A DNA stretch of 64,000 nt, from positions 826,501 to 890,500 of the forward strand of contig VCAZ01000094.1 of NCBI GenBank assembly GCA_005784505.1, written 5' to 3'. The first letter of the stretch is position 1. Every line of letters starts with the position of its first letter. The translations under genes and the position numbers were made by a program. Under the pieces are notes generated by a model, which did no database searches, was not told where the DNA came from, and was given only the letters and a program-made list of their open reading frames with translations. The DNA comes from Bagarius yarrelli (taxonomy: Eukaryota; Chordata; Actinopteri; Siluriformes; Sisoridae). Below are positions 13,133-20,705 of this stretch, piece by piece.

Positions 13133-13576
13133 AACACAAGGTGACAAATTAAAGTACTAAATTAGACACAGGATTCCGGATATCTAACAGGTTGTTCTGT
13201 TAAAACTTATTTCTAAGCAAATAATCACACTAATAAGACATTTAGAGGTTTTTTTTATATATATATATATCGACACTTAATTCGTTCCAAACCAATAAAC
13301 AATTAATTAAACCATTTTAAACCAAGCAAAACAGGCAGACGCCATTATCATCCAATTCACCGCGCGCGCGATGTACGTGCAGGCGTGTTAGCATGATGCT
13401 AACCAGTTAAGGCCCATAACAACACCTCAGGCAAATTTAACCAATTATTCACACGAACACCGCTACACGCTGGTAATATCTTAATTAATGCTATAAAATA
13501 AATACATTACAAAGGTGCCTACTTCATCTTTTGAAGGTGAATTTATATCCGTAATCGCTTCTTGTTCCGCCGCCAT
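1104..13576 (-). CDS. cwc22: CWC22 spliceosome-associated protein, 5' 14 coding exons (3' end outside window)
   Basis: Spliced gene; coding segments in transcript order are 13576-13523, 11569-11467, 9824-9631, 9534-9479, 9386-9309, 8692-8447, 7549-7421, 6408-6240, 5979-5926, 5434-5299, 4820-4614, 2761-2699, 1963-1859 and 1182-1104. All have AG/GT borders and compatible phases, giving 557 codons plus 2 nt with no stop. Residues 85-105 are Ser/Asp/Glu-rich, 136-200 SR-rich, 222-233 is TGGAYIPPAKLR, about 255-438 is the MIF4G domain, 498-531 an acidic linker, and MA3 begins near 533. Known for the family: nuclear CWC22 binds the helicase eIF4A3 through MIF4G, brings it to the spliceosome and is needed for splicing and exon junction complex loading. 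The Asn-Lys pair required in human (N171/K172) is present at 264-265. The head lies divergent to UBE2E3, as in human. Identity rests on near-identity to remembered vertebrate CWC22 over the MIF4G exons. Confidence 0.96.
1183..1858. other. CWC22 intron 13
   Basis: AT-rich intron with poly-A/T runs near 1215-1235 and 1770-1790. A degraded family-A SINE sits at about 1515-1640. Nothing coding seen. Confidence 0.6.
1515..1640 (+). mobile_element. tRNA-derived SINE, family A (degraded)
   Basis: Shows TTAAATCCCAGCACTACC (B-box-like area), GCCACTGCTGGGCCCC and CTCAACTGCTCAGTTG, in the order of the family-A consensus visible in the intact copies at 58079-58272 and 60206-60396. Confidence 0.7.
1859..1963 (-). 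CDS. cwc22: CWC22 coding exon 13 (acidic linker)
   Basis: Begins EILDEGSSDEGDDAEGSDDD and continues as an Asp/Glu/Gly run, the acidic linker between MIF4G and MA3. Human has a comparable EILDEGD then poly-Glu tract. GAT/GAA repeats make this exon prone to length variation. Confidence 0.92.
2699..2761 (-). CDS. cwc22: CWC22 coding exon 12
   Basis: Encodes VFKMDPDFLENEEKYKTIKK with split codons at both ends (Asn in, Glu out). It matches human VFKMDPNFMENEEKYKAIKK at nearly every position. Confidence 0.94.
3360..4140 (+). repeat. Tandem array, ~166-bp unit, about 4 copies
   Basis: The marker GATTAC(A/G)GGGCAGTTTT begins near 3454, 3615, 3781 and 3947, a spacing of 161-166 bp. Each unit then carries CCATGTCAGACTGG, a GCAGGGGTATTTT-like stretch, GTCAGAATGGTAACAGAA and TTTATGCACATTTT(T)GGGCAG. 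Units differ by substitutions and small indels. A 152-codon open frame (3475-3933) is a by-product. Confidence 0.88.
4264..4400 (+). mobile_element. tRNA-derived SINE, family A (degraded)
   Basis: GGGTAGCACAGAGGTTAAGG (A-box-like head), CCAGCACACC, GCCACCACTGGGCCCTC and AAGGCCCCTAACCCTCA follow the family-A order. The tail is lost. Confidence 0.7.
4614..4820 (-). CDS. cwc22: CWC22 coding exon 11 (end of MIF4G)
   Basis: 68 full codons with IFERLRNILHESEIDKRVQY, MIEVMFAIRKDGFKDHPVIP and the following LEDDYNQEDVL. The exon completes the MIF4G fold and starts the conserved linker. Acceptor CCCTTAG, donor CTGA|GTAAGA. Confidence 0.96.
4821..5298. other. CWC22 intron 10
   Basis: 478 bp with no repeat family recognised beyond an A-run near 5262. 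Nothing coding seen. Confidence 0.5.
5299..5434 (-). CDS. cwc22: CWC22 coding exon 10 (MIF4G)
   Basis: Reads AHEVLCLEMLTLLLERPTDD, SVEVAISFLKECGLKLTEVS and PRGIN, highly conserved MIF4G helices. The acceptor is an unusual TTTTTAAAAG next to an (AC)n microsatellite. The donor is AATG|GTACAT, phase 1. Confidence 0.95.
5435..5925. repeat. CWC22 intron 9 with degenerate TGTC/TGCC low-complexity
   Basis: An (AC)n run at 5442-5466 is followed by about 300 bp of degenerate CTGTCTGTC/CTGCC repeats (5500-5810). The open frames here are low-complexity artefacts. Confidence 0.75.
5926..5979 (-). CDS. cwc22: CWC22 coding exon 9 (MIF4G)
   Basis: 18 codons, QQCLTASKFVAHLINQNV, matching human except for the second residue (Leu in human). 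The CTCCAG acceptor and GTG|GTACGT donor are both in phase 0. Confidence 0.94.
6240..6408 (-). CDS. cwc22: CWC22 coding exon 8 (MIF4G)
   Basis: 56 codons including RSVLQAQSASPIFTHVYAAV, FPQVGELILKRLVLNFRKGY and RRNDK, almost identical to human over its length. The acceptor follows a GTGTGTGTTCAG run. The donor AAA|GTAAAC is in phase 0. Confidence 0.96.
6476..6640 (+). mobile_element. tRNA-derived SINE, family A, with C-run
   Basis: AGGGTAACTCAGTGTTTAAGG head, then GCTGCCAGTGCTGGGCCCC and ATCAAGGCCCC, interrupted by a C(10-13) run. The tail is degraded. Confidence 0.7.
6670..6835 (-). mobile_element. Interspersed repeat, family C
   Basis: Shares TTGGGGGTCAGAGC, CAGGGTCAGA, GGAGCAGGAAGGGTTAA, TTGCTCAAGG and TTGAACCCAGGTCTT with elements at 27662-27925 (opposite strand) and 41340-41650. 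The family name is not known to me. Confidence 0.65.
6870..6990 (+). mobile_element. tRNA-derived SINE, family A (3' part)
   Basis: Contains AGCTGCCACCGTTGGGCCC and the tail motif TGGATAAAAGCGTCTGGCAA. Confidence 0.7.
7421..7549 (-). CDS. cwc22: CWC22 coding exon 7 (MIF4G start)
   Basis: Encodes LAYQRMSWEALKKSINGL, then INKVNVSNIGNIIQELLQEN, then IIRG. It holds the first helices of the MIF4G domain. The Asn-Lys pair at 264-265 corresponds to human N171/K172, reported to be needed for eIF4A3 binding. Confidence 0.96.
7550..8446. other. CWC22 intron 6
   Basis: AT-rich. Carries a hairpin-type element at about 7757-8160; the remainder is unassigned. Confidence 0.55.
7757..8160. mobile_element. 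Hairpin / MITE-like element
   Basis: Two 24-bp arms, 7774-7797 (starting AATTCCCATGGAAAG) and 7824-7847 (ending CTTTCATGGGAATT), are near-perfect inverted repeats with a 26-bp loop. Similar TTCCCATGAATCCC and ATTCCCAAAATTCCC motifs recur at 8098-8155, so the element may extend there. It resembles a non-autonomous DNA transposon; the superfamily is not assigned. Confidence 0.55.
8447..8692 (-). CDS. cwc22: CWC22 coding exon 6
   Basis: Largest exon in the window, 81 full codons. It starts in an SR/RD-rich tract, passes a lysine run (PPVKKKKEELDP) that could serve in nuclear import, and ends with the conserved block LTRTGGAYIPPAKLRMMQAQ just before the MIF4G domain. This block is nearly invariant in CWC22 proteins, so the identification is strong. 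Confidence 0.95.
8693..9308. other. CWC22 intron 5 with degenerate C/A-rich minisatellite
   Basis: From about 8720 to 9090 the plus strand is a loosely repeated series of CCCAGACACACCCC-, TTCCTGCAAACACAC- and CATTCCCAAAAACAT-like pieces with no fixed period. The rest (9095-9300) is unassigned. Donor and acceptor of the flanking exons are intact. Confidence 0.6.
9309..9386 (-). CDS. cwc22: CWC22 coding exon 5 (SR repeat)
   Basis: Encodes NGSGKSYSRSRSRSRSP followed by an Arg-rich tail, between a TTCTCAG acceptor and a CAG|GTAAGG donor. The SR dipeptides are typical of splicing factors that phosphorylation regulates. This and the next exon form the main SR block. Confidence 0.87.
9479..9534 (-). 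CDS. cwc22: CWC22 coding exon 4
   Basis: Short exon HDAQEESRKPRRRGSSED plus two bases of an Arg codon, between a TGTTGCAG acceptor and a CAG|GTAGAT donor. Basic and disordered. Confidence 0.85.
9631..9824 (-). CDS. cwc22: CWC22 coding exon 3
   Basis: 64 codons plus a split Asp. The first part is charged (KASDEERRSRSPEKQRD), then comes a Ser/Glu/Asp block (SDEDSSSEEDSDD), then MHRMKSHVAHIR. The MKSHVAHIR peptide aligns with the first residues of human CWC22 (MKSSVAQIK), so the ATG at 9657-9655 could be an alternative start. It ends in phase 0 at AGG|GTCAGT. Confidence 0.88.
10045..10163 (+). mobile_element. tRNA-derived SINE, family A (5' two-thirds)
   Basis: AAGTGGTGGCTCATGGTGAAG head, GGGTTCAATTCCCAGC (B box), CTACCACTGCTGGGCCCC and AACCCTTAACCCCCAAT. 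The 3' tail is missing; family A otherwise. Confidence 0.85.
10860..11445 (+). mobile_element. Decayed CR1/Rex1-like LINE fragment, antisense in CWC22 intron 2
   Basis: Translated pieces in shifting frames match the endonuclease-RT linker and RT start of fish CR1-clade elements: NWQMFGDAAT, KEFTASVTSYISKCIN, then NQKAWM, TARDKLSCVIR, NDYRPVS and TVPWMMPLPQP (from a PNRSTDDAIA-type motif). Many stops and frameshifts; no catalytic RT motif with aspartates survives. It lies opposite to CWC22 transcription. Confidence 0.8.
11467..11569 (-). CDS. cwc22: CWC22 coding exon 2
   Basis: Begins HPTPEESSDPERTTRSS after a TTTCCTCAG acceptor and ends at G|GTAAGA (phase 1). It is Ser/Asp/Arg-rich and low in complexity, as expected for the disordered N-terminus. 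The phase matches exon 1 (0) and exon 3 (1). Confidence 0.8.
11990..12115 (+). mobile_element. tRNA-derived SINE, family A (internally deleted)
   Basis: Full head AAGTGGTGGCTTAGTGGTTA with B box GGGTTCGATTCCCC joins directly to the tail CTGGATAAGGATGTCTGCC. The usual CACTGCTGGGCCCC middle is deleted. Confidence 0.9.
12779..12862 (-). mobile_element. tRNA-derived SINE, family A (head)
   Basis: On the minus strand: TGGTAGTGCAGTGGTCAAGG, GACTGTTAACTGGAAGATC, GGGTTTGAGTCCCAGCACC. Truncated before the middle region. Confidence 0.8.
12875..12933. repeat. (TA)n microsatellite
   Basis: About 29 uninterrupted TA dinucleotides immediately after a SINE head. Further short TA tracts occur at 13083-13096 and 13257-13270. 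Confidence 0.97.
13523..13576 (-). CDS. cwc22: CWC22 coding exon 1 (start codon)
   Basis: Encodes MAAEQEAITDINSPSKDE, 18 codons ending in phase 0 at a GAA|GTAGGC donor. The ATG sits in an AAC ATG GCG GCG context, a strong initiation context that also resembles a YY1 site. No in-frame upstream ATG was seen in the short stretch before it. Human CWC22 starts later, at a Met matching codon 109 here, so this exon belongs to an N-terminal extension. Confidence 0.8.
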
Positions 13577-13625
13577 GTTTTTCTCTGTCTGTTCTCTTCC
13601 GGAAGTGGTGCTACGGAAGCCCGCG
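13577..13625 (-). promoter_or_regulatory. CWC22 core promoter / 5' UTR
   Basis: Short GC-richer stretch just upstream of the CWC22 ATG. It contains a palindromic CTTCCGGAAG (13596-13605), a consensus ETS-family site, and a second CGGAAG at 13614-13619. With the ATGGCGGC over the start codon this looks like a TATA-less housekeeping promoter with ETS and YY1-type elements. The transcription start is inferred, not seen. Confidence 0.55.
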
Positions 13626-13841
13626 AGATGCGGGAGGAAAAAGCGAAACGAGAAATGAGAAATGAAATGGCTTAGACAAAAATATCAAAACGTGAACAAT
13701 GTGCAATAAATAAATAAATAAATAAAAATTCAAATGCAGCCCAATAATTCTTCTTGTTTTAGTTCTTGTAGCCACCAGTTTAGCATTAGTTAGTTAGTTA
13801 GTTAGTTAGTTCAGTAAAATTTTCTACAATAACTGCAGTTC

Positions 13842-13978
13842 CATTCATTCATTCATTCATTCATTCATCCTCTATACCCGCTTATTCCCCAATTTGGGGT
13901 CACAGGGATCGGCTGGAGTCTATCCCAGCCGTCTCTGAAAGGGTAGGGGGACACCCTGGACAGGTCACCAGTCCATCA
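13842..13978 (-). mobile_element. tRNA-derived SINE, family B (3' part with ATTC tail)
   Basis: On the plus strand: (CATT)n, TATACCCGCTTATTCCCC, GGGGTCACAGGGATC, CTGGAGTCTATCCCAGCC, ACACCCTGGACAGGTCACC. This is the reverse complement of the family-B 3' end seen in full at 28813-29146. Confidence 0.9.
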
Positions 13979-14298
13979 TGTCATTTGTGCTATGACATCA
14001 TCATTGCATCCATTAGAATCTCTAAAAAAGAGAACAGGGAGAGAAAATGTGCATGTGATCATGACCCACGTTTAAAAGACAACACTGCCATCTACTGACC
14101 CAGAGAAGCATTGACACTGGATTTAATGAAAAATATAATAAAAGAATAAAAGAAACTTTCCTAAACTAAATTTACAGCCTGTCATACAAAATAAAAGAAA
14201 CAATAAAATAGTACAACAAATTTAAAAAAACAGGTAAAGCAAAAGTTAATTAAAAGAAATTAAAGAGTAATTAGTTATAAATAAATTAAATTAAATTA

Positions 14299-14486
14299 AC
14301 AGCATTCGGCAGATGCCCTTATCCAGAACGACTTACATATATATATATCCTATTTATACAACCGAGCAATTGGGGTTGAGGGCCTTGCTAAGGGGCACAG
14401 TGGTGGTTGGTGGTGCTGGGAATCCAACCCCGGTCTTTCTGGTAACCACGAGACCAACACCGTAACCACTAAGCCGCCACTTCCCC
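14299..14486 (-). mobile_element. tRNA-derived SINE, family A (near full length)
   Basis: Minus strand: AAGTGGCGGCTTAGTGGTTA head, tRNA-like B box, GCCCCTTAGCAAGGCCC, tail motif CTGGATAAGGGCATCTGCC. A (TA)n expansion of about 10 bp interrupts the 3' part. Confidence 0.93.
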
Positions 14487-14539
14487 ATTAATTATTAAGT
14501 AAAAACGCCAGAATAAAAAAATTACAATCCATTACAAAA

Positions 14540-14890
14540 AGAGTTTTTATCGTTTTTAGAGTTTTTAGCACCCAGGGACAGAAAGTTTTCGTGCCCCCTC
14601 ATGACAGGGTGTGAGCCATAAAGGGGTCCGTCATGCTTTCCCGGAAATTTTTGGGTTCTAGAACATGAAGAGCTGCATTTCGTGCCATATTGTTTGGGAA
14701 TGAAGAGGATGAAAAAAGTCAAATAATTAAGGCAACAATGAAAGTTCGAGGATATAATTAGGGAAAACATATTATTCTAAAACTCATTCGCAATTATGTA
14801 ACATCAATTTCGCACCCCAAATAATGCGCCTGGGGGCAGAAGACCCCAACCCCCCCTTACCCCTGCTAGCTACGCCACCGCCTTTTTTTG
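14540..14890. mobile_element. Unclassified interspersed repeat
   Basis: Blocks such as GTGCCCCCTCATGACAGG and CCCTGCTAGCTACGCCACCG recall ends of fish transposable elements that state 'simple' GC-rich termini, but I cannot assign the family. No reading frame. Confidence 0.3.
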
Positions 14891-15441
14891 TGCTTCTGTT
14901 AGAAATAATGAGATGCTGTTTGGATAATTTTCTATACCGTTTGTCACACTTTTCGTAATGAATCTCTAAATAACTAAACACTAAACATTTGTTTCTCTGA
15001 GGTTCTCTGAGGTTCTTGTCCTACAATGTGTTTCTTCAGCACTCACACTTCTGAGGTCTGGAAGGCTGTATGATACGTCTGATCTTGTTCAAGATTTTTT
15101 TTTCTCTCTCTCTGATGGAAAAAGCGAGAGTGAACAGAACACAGTGATCATAACGAACAGTTCCTCTTTTAGTAACCTGCGGATACAGAACACGCTCCAG
15201 TGATCACAGCTCAACGAGAGAAAAAAGAAAGAGAGAGAGGGAAAAAGAGGGGGAAAAAAAATGAAAAAAGAGGTGCTCATTCCTTCCCATCACAGCACTG
15301 TACTGGCTGAAGGATATAAATAGTTCTAGAGAAAAATAAGGAGCTAGATAAAAATCTGACACTATAAAAATGGTGGAAAAAAGTCTGCCTTATGCCAGAT
15401 ATAAACTTGTTTATCACATCACAAGGAAAATAATCAATAAA

Positions 15442-15489
15442 AGTCTCTCTGGATAAGAGCGTCTGCCAAATGCCGTAAATGTAAATGTT
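15442..15489 (+). mobile_element. SINE family A 3' tail fragment
   Basis: CTCTGGATAAGAGCGTCTGC followed by CAAATGCCGTAAATGTAAA: the family tail alone. Confidence 0.8.
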
Positions 15490-15962
15490 AGTTAACAAGA
15501 CAACATTAAGATTAACAGTGTTGCTATGCCGCCCTTTTAATATCTTCAGTGTTGGTCAGTATGTCCGAATCACTGACCTACATTTCCAACCTAAATTCTA
15601 ATATTAGTTCCATTAAATGGTATTAATTTATTCCAACAGTTTATTCTCTTCATTTCGTGGTGTTTCTCTCGCTGCACTGCTTCCAGTACGTGGATGTGGA
15701 TGTTAGATTTTTTTGTCCAATCAGATTTCAGTTTCTATGTGCTGCCATGTTAATCTAATCTGCCCTTCAGAATCAGTAGCACTGCCCATGTGACTTACAC
15801 TATATTAGCATTAGATTTTTAAACCCGCCTCCAGAAGCCCCTGCCGCACGTTGACATCAGCATTTTTCTGTCCTCTGATTGGTTGATCAGAGTAAATTTA
15901 TACAGCCCAGCACAGACTAGCTAAACCCGTCTGTACAGGTGAATTAAAATTTTACGTCCACA

Positions 15963-16143
15963 ATGGCTGACGGAGAAGAAATTAACTTGGTCTCGGATAT
16001 ACTTAAAAATCTGTTTTTAAGGTGGATTTTTCCGGTAAAGTTGTAGATGGTGAGGAGAGTTCGGTATCCTGAAGATAACTAGTTTGTCTCAGCGCGGGAA
16101 AGAGTTTATTCCCCACTTCCAGACCAGCGCCGCCGAGTGGTAA
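15963..16143 (+). pseudogene. Decayed hAT (ZMYM1-like) transposase N-terminal fragment
   Basis: Starts MADGEEINLVSDILKNLF then is broken by frameshifts; a later frame reads RGKEFIPHFQTSAAEW before a stop. The order LVSDiLknpF ... GKeFiphFQTs resembles the N-terminus of fish hAT-superfamily ZMYM-type transposases. A phrase GAAGATAACTAG.TTGTCTCAG also occurs at about 43072-43093, suggesting a second relic. Only weak pattern recognition supports the family. Confidence 0.5.
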
Positions 16144-17029
16144 CACTGACTTACAGCCTTTAAATGTCTGATAGATTTTATTGATATCTGTAATGTTTTT
16201 GTGATGTTATATTAATATTAAGATAAATATTGATTCTGAACTGCTCCTGATGTTGTATGTGGTACAGTTGTGGTTGTAGTGTAGAGGTTTGGAGTTGTGT
16301 GTTAAAGGAGTTTCTTGCTTTAATAAAAATGTTTTTTATCCTCAATATGTGAAATGTCTGTCTGTAATTCCACGCCGTGTTATATTGTGTGTTTGTTTAG
16401 TATTGATGTGATAGTGGTGGTATTAAGAGGTGTATCAGTCGGGTAAATTCCTACTAAAGGTCCAGGTACCGAATGCACCGTCCGCCACTGAATATCTCTA
16501 TAGCAATTATCTTTTAGGACACCGACTTACAATTTGTACAAAGTCACATTCCCTTAACGTTCCAGCAAATATTCAAGAAGACAAGTTAAGTTCTTTTTTT
16601 ATTTTATTTTAAGTGTATTTATTGTATTTACCCCGAGCATTAAATTGTCTCCTTAATAAGATCATCATTAATTAAGTTTAATTTTGGTAACTTATTATTA
16701 TTATTTTTACACTCAACTTTGCCATTTGCAAATAGTTTTTTTTATTTTTTTTTTTTTTTATTAAAGCACTTTATTATCAGCAGATTTTAATAGCCACAAT
16801 ATTTCCCAGATCTTTAAACGAATTAGTGAAAGAGGGAACATAGAGCCTTAAATAGAAGTCTGTCTCATGTCTCATTTGCATCAATAAAAAAAAACTGCTT
16901 TTATTTAAAAACAGCAGTTGATCTGAAAAACCCTTGAACTGAACTGAGAGATAGCGTCAATGTGCCAGAAAGTAAAACACTCTAATAAGCCACTCCATCA
17001 TTTAAATATATTGGCTTTTCATGCACGGT

Positions 17030-17400
17030 TTCTTGCTGTTTTAGTCTAAATTAACGGCAAATGTGTAGAAAAGCAGTTAATTGAATGTTAGAAGGGGGTC
17101 TTAGTCATTCGGTAGCTAAAATAAACACAGCGGCGCTGCACACAGAACAGTCTGTGCTAATGCTTTTTTTGTTTGCAATCCATGGGTACAATAAATCAAT
17201 ACACAAAGGCCAGAGAGAAAAATAGCTCTGAAGTAACCAGATATTTGATCACTGGGAAAACACACAAAGAAAGATTTATCCCAGGATTCTCAGCAGGGCA
17301 CTGAAAATAACTAATTGAATTATAATCATCTTGCTGCATTAGGACTTTGGAGCAGTTGACGGACATAGAAAAATATGCCATATGAATGATCATAGGATAA
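17030..17400. promoter_or_regulatory. Low-repeat block, candidate non-coding element
   Basis: AT-rich, repeat-free sequence with several homeodomain-like TAAT cores (for example ACTAATTGAATTATAATCATC near 17310-17330). There is no reading frame and no known repeat. Regulatory function is inference only. Confidence 0.25.
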
Positions 17401-17569
17401 TAATTGGTTTGTGTCAGAGAACGTTATGCTGAAAAAAATTACAAAAATGGGGTGGGATGTGTGGATGGGATATTAGGTGGGGTGTGTGGATATTGGGATG
17501 TTGGTTGGGGTGTATGGATGTAATATTGGGTGAGATGCGTGATTGTTTGGGTGAAAGAGGAGGGTGGTG

Positions 17570-17632
17570 TATGTTCCAACCCCCAGTTGATGTAGATGAG
17601 GGTGTCTGTCAAATGCTGTAAATGTAATGTAA
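17570..17632 (+). mobile_element. SINE family A 3' tail next to minisatellite
   Basis: AACCCCCAGTTG, GATGAGGGTGTCTGTCAAAT and GCTGTAAATGTAATGTAAAT: a degraded family-A tail lying between a weakly repeated GGATATTGGG stretch (17455-17560) and the main 28-bp array. Confidence 0.65.
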
Positions 17633-17639
17633 ATGTATG

Positions 17640-20010
17640 TGATTGTTGGGATATTGGATAGAGTGTGTGGTTGTTGGGATATTGGATGGAGTGTGTGGTT
17701 GTTGGGATATTGGATGGAGTGTGTGGTGGTTGGGATATTGGATAGGAGTGTGTGGTTGTTGGGATATTGGATAGAGTGTGTGGTTGTTGGGATATTGGAT
17801 AGAGTGTGTGGTTGTTGGGATATTGGATTGGATTTGGATGGAGTGTGTGGTTGGGGATTGAATGGATATTGGATGGAAGTTGTGTGTTGTTGGGATATTT
17901 GGATAGGGGTGTGGTTGTTGGGATATTGGATAGAGTGTGTGGTTGTTGGGATATTGGATGGAGTGTGTGGTGTGGTTGGTTGGGATATTGGATAGAGTGT
18001 GTTGTGGTTGTTGGGATATTGGATATTGGAGGGGTGTGTGGTTGTGGGATATTGGATGAGTGTGTGGGTTGGGATATGGATTGGGATTGGAATTGGATGG
18101 AAGTGTGTGTGGTTGGGATATTGGATTGAGTGTGGGTTTGGATTGTTGGGATATTGGATGGAGGTGTTGGTGGTTGGGATATTGGATGATGTGGTGGTGT
18201 GTGGTGGTTGTTGGGATTGTTGGATATGTGTGGTGTATGGAATATGGATAGAGTGTGTGGTTGTTGGGATATTGGATGGGGTGTGTGGTTGTTGGGATAT
18301 TGGATGGAGTGTGTGGTTGTTGGGATATTGGATAGAGTGTGTGGTTGTTTGGGATAGTTGGATAGAGTGTGTGTGGTTGTTTTGGGATATTGGATAGAGT
18401 GTGTGGTTGTTTGGGATATATTGGATGGATATTGTGTGTGGTGGTTGGGATATTGGATAGAGTGTGTGGTTGTTGGGATATTGGATAGAGTGTGTGGTTG
18501 TTGGGATATTGGATGAGTGGTGTGGTTGGTTGGGATATGGGATGGAGTGTGTGGTTGTTGGGATATTGGATGGGAGGTGGAGTGGTTGTTGGGATATTGG
18601 ATGGAGTGTGTGGTTGTTTTTGGGATATTTGGATAGGAGTTGTGTGGTTGTTGGGATATTGGATGGTGTGTAGTGTGTGGTGGTGTTGGGATAGGGATAG
18701 AGTGGTGGGGTGTGGATGGAGTGTAGGGGTTGGATAGAGGTGTGGTTGGGATTTTGGATATGGATAGAGTGTGGGGGTTTGGAGTTGGGATATTGGGAAG
18801 TTTAGAGGTGTGGATGGTTGGTTGGGGATATTGGATAGAGTGTGTGGGTTGTTGGGATATTGGATAGAGTGTGTGGGTTTGTTGGGATGGATTGAATGTG
18901 GAGTGTGTGGTGGTTGGGGATATTGGATAGAGTGTGTGGTTGTTGGGATATTGGATAGAGGTGTGTGGTGTTGGGATATGGATGGGAGTGTGTGGTTTGT
19001 TGGGAGATTGGATAGGTGTGGGTTGTTGGGATATTGGGATGGAGTTGTGTGGGATTGGAATTGTGGATGGAGTGTGTGGTTGGGTTGGATGTTGGATATT
19101 GGAGGAGTGTGTGTGTGGTTTGGAGGGATTTGATGGAGTGTGTGTTGTTGGGATATTGGATGAGTGTGTGGTTGTTGGGATATTGGATAGAGTGTGTGGT
19201 TTTGGGATTTGGGATATGTGGGTTGGATAGGGTGTGTGGGTTGTGGGATTTGGATAGATTGGGGTTGTTGGGATAGAGTGGGTGGGTTGTTGGGGATATT
19301 GGATAGAGTGTGTGGTTGTTGGGATATTGGATAGAGTGGTGTGGTTGTTTGGGATATTGGATATTGGAGTGGGTGGTGGTTGTTGGGATATTGGATGGAG
19401 TGTGTGGTGGTTGGGATATTGGATAGGGTGTGTGGTTGTTGGGATATTGGATGGAGTGTGTGGTTGTTGGGATATTGGATTGAGTGTGTGGTTGTTGGGA
19501 TATTGGATGGATGTGTGGTGGTTGGGATATTGGATGGAGTGTGTGTGGTTGTTGGGATATTGGATGGAGTGTGTGGTTGTGGTGGGGTTGTTGGGATATT
19601 GGATGGAGTGTGTGGTTGTTGGGATATTGGATGGAGTGTGTGGTTGTTGGGATATTGGATGGAGTGTGTGGTTGTTGGGATATTGGATGGAGTGTGTGGT
19701 TGTTGGGATATTGGATAGAGTGTGTGGTTGTTGGGATATTGGATGGAGTGTGTGGTGGTTGGGATATTGGATAGAGTGTGTGGTTGTTGGGATATTGGAT
19801 GGAGTGTGTGGTTGTTGGGATATTGGATGGAGTGTGTGGTTGTTGGGATATTGGATAGAGGGTGTGGTTGTTGGGATATTGGATAGAGTGTGTGGTGGGG
19901 GGGGGCTGGTTGGGAATATTGGATGGAGTGTGTGGTTGTTGGGATATTGGATGGAGGGTGTGGTTGTTGGGATACTGGGCAGGGTGTTTGAATATTGTAT
20001 TGGGAGGTAT
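17640..20010. repeat. Large minisatellite, 28-bp unit, roughly 80 copies
   Basis: The unit on the plus strand is TTGGGATATTGGAT(A/G)GAG followed by TGTGTGGTTG, 28 bp. The edges (19430-19890) are very regular; the middle (17820-19380) has many 1-4 bp indels, GGTT/GTTT variants and partial units. The unit is strand-asymmetric (G/T rich on plus). Because 28 is not a multiple of 3 and the unit has no stop in any frame on the minus strand, it yields an 836-codon open frame at 17609-20119 that is a repeat artefact. Confidence 0.97.
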
Positions 20011-20089
20011 GTGTAGTTGTTATTTCTAGTTTTTCTGACTTAAAAAGTCCGGACATGAACATTGTGTGTATCAATAAAATTAAATTGTT

Positions 20090-20401
20090 TTGTATCAGAT
20101 ATAATATAAAGCCCCCCAAACAGTAAGAAACAAGAAAAATAAATGCAACAAATAGCTAGAAATGAGAAAGAATGCTGGCTTAAAAAAGGGACAGAAGCAA
20201 TGATAATGGGGAAAATGAAAGCGAGAGAAAGAGTGAGGGAGGGAGTTAGAGATTATAGCGATACAGGAAAACAACAGCGAGAAAGACAGATTGACATAGA
20301 AAGTAAACAAATAGCTGTAAAGATTGATAGAAAACAGAGATAAGAAAACAGAGGTGAAAAAAGATAGGTGAAAATATCTTATTTAGCATCAGGGTTCCAT
20401 T

Positions 20402-20455
<54 letters not shown>

Positions 20456-20700
20456 CTTGCATGTGTGTTGCTTCACATTTTCGAACTGCATAATCACATT
20501 TGGCTGCCAGGCAGCAGCACCTTTTCATTAAACGAAATTCAATAAAATGTGCACACTTACACTTGCCAAAACAATTGCAAAACACATCCTGCTTTAAAAA
20601 AGCAATGCACATCACCGACCAGTAAAATATAGACAACCCCCAGCACATTGGACACTGTCTCAGAGCAGCTGTACAGAACATAAATAACAATACAAAAGTC
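20090..20700. repeat. (CT)n microsatellite and flanks
   Basis: A (CT)n run lies at 20403-20455. The flanks (20090-20400 purine-rich, 20456-20700) are unassigned. Confidence 0.7.
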
Positions 20701-20705
20701 CATGA

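Larger units (their letters stand above)
11570..13522. other. CWC22 intron 1
   Basis: Contains family-A SINE pieces (11650-11705, 11990-12115, 12779-12862), a (TA)n block (12875-12933), a long T-run (13097-13128) and, near 13360, a short CG-rich stretch (CACCGCGCGCGCGATG). The block at 11740-11900 is unassigned. Confidence 0.6.

Noticed and set aside
17640..20010. CRISPR-like array
   Set aside because: Units are directly abutting with no unique spacers, and the context is a vertebrate genome.
19282..20016. 244-codon plus-strand open frame in the same array
   Set aside because: Same repeat artefact, Trp/Cys/Gly/Val/Leu periodic peptide.
17609..20119. 836-codon minus-strand open frame rich in Pro, Thr, His, Asn, Gln
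   Set aside because: It is the translation of the 28-bp minisatellite; the peptide repeats every 28 residues only because 28 is not divisible by 3. Plus-strand frames over the same array are long as well. No promoter, splice or homology evidence.
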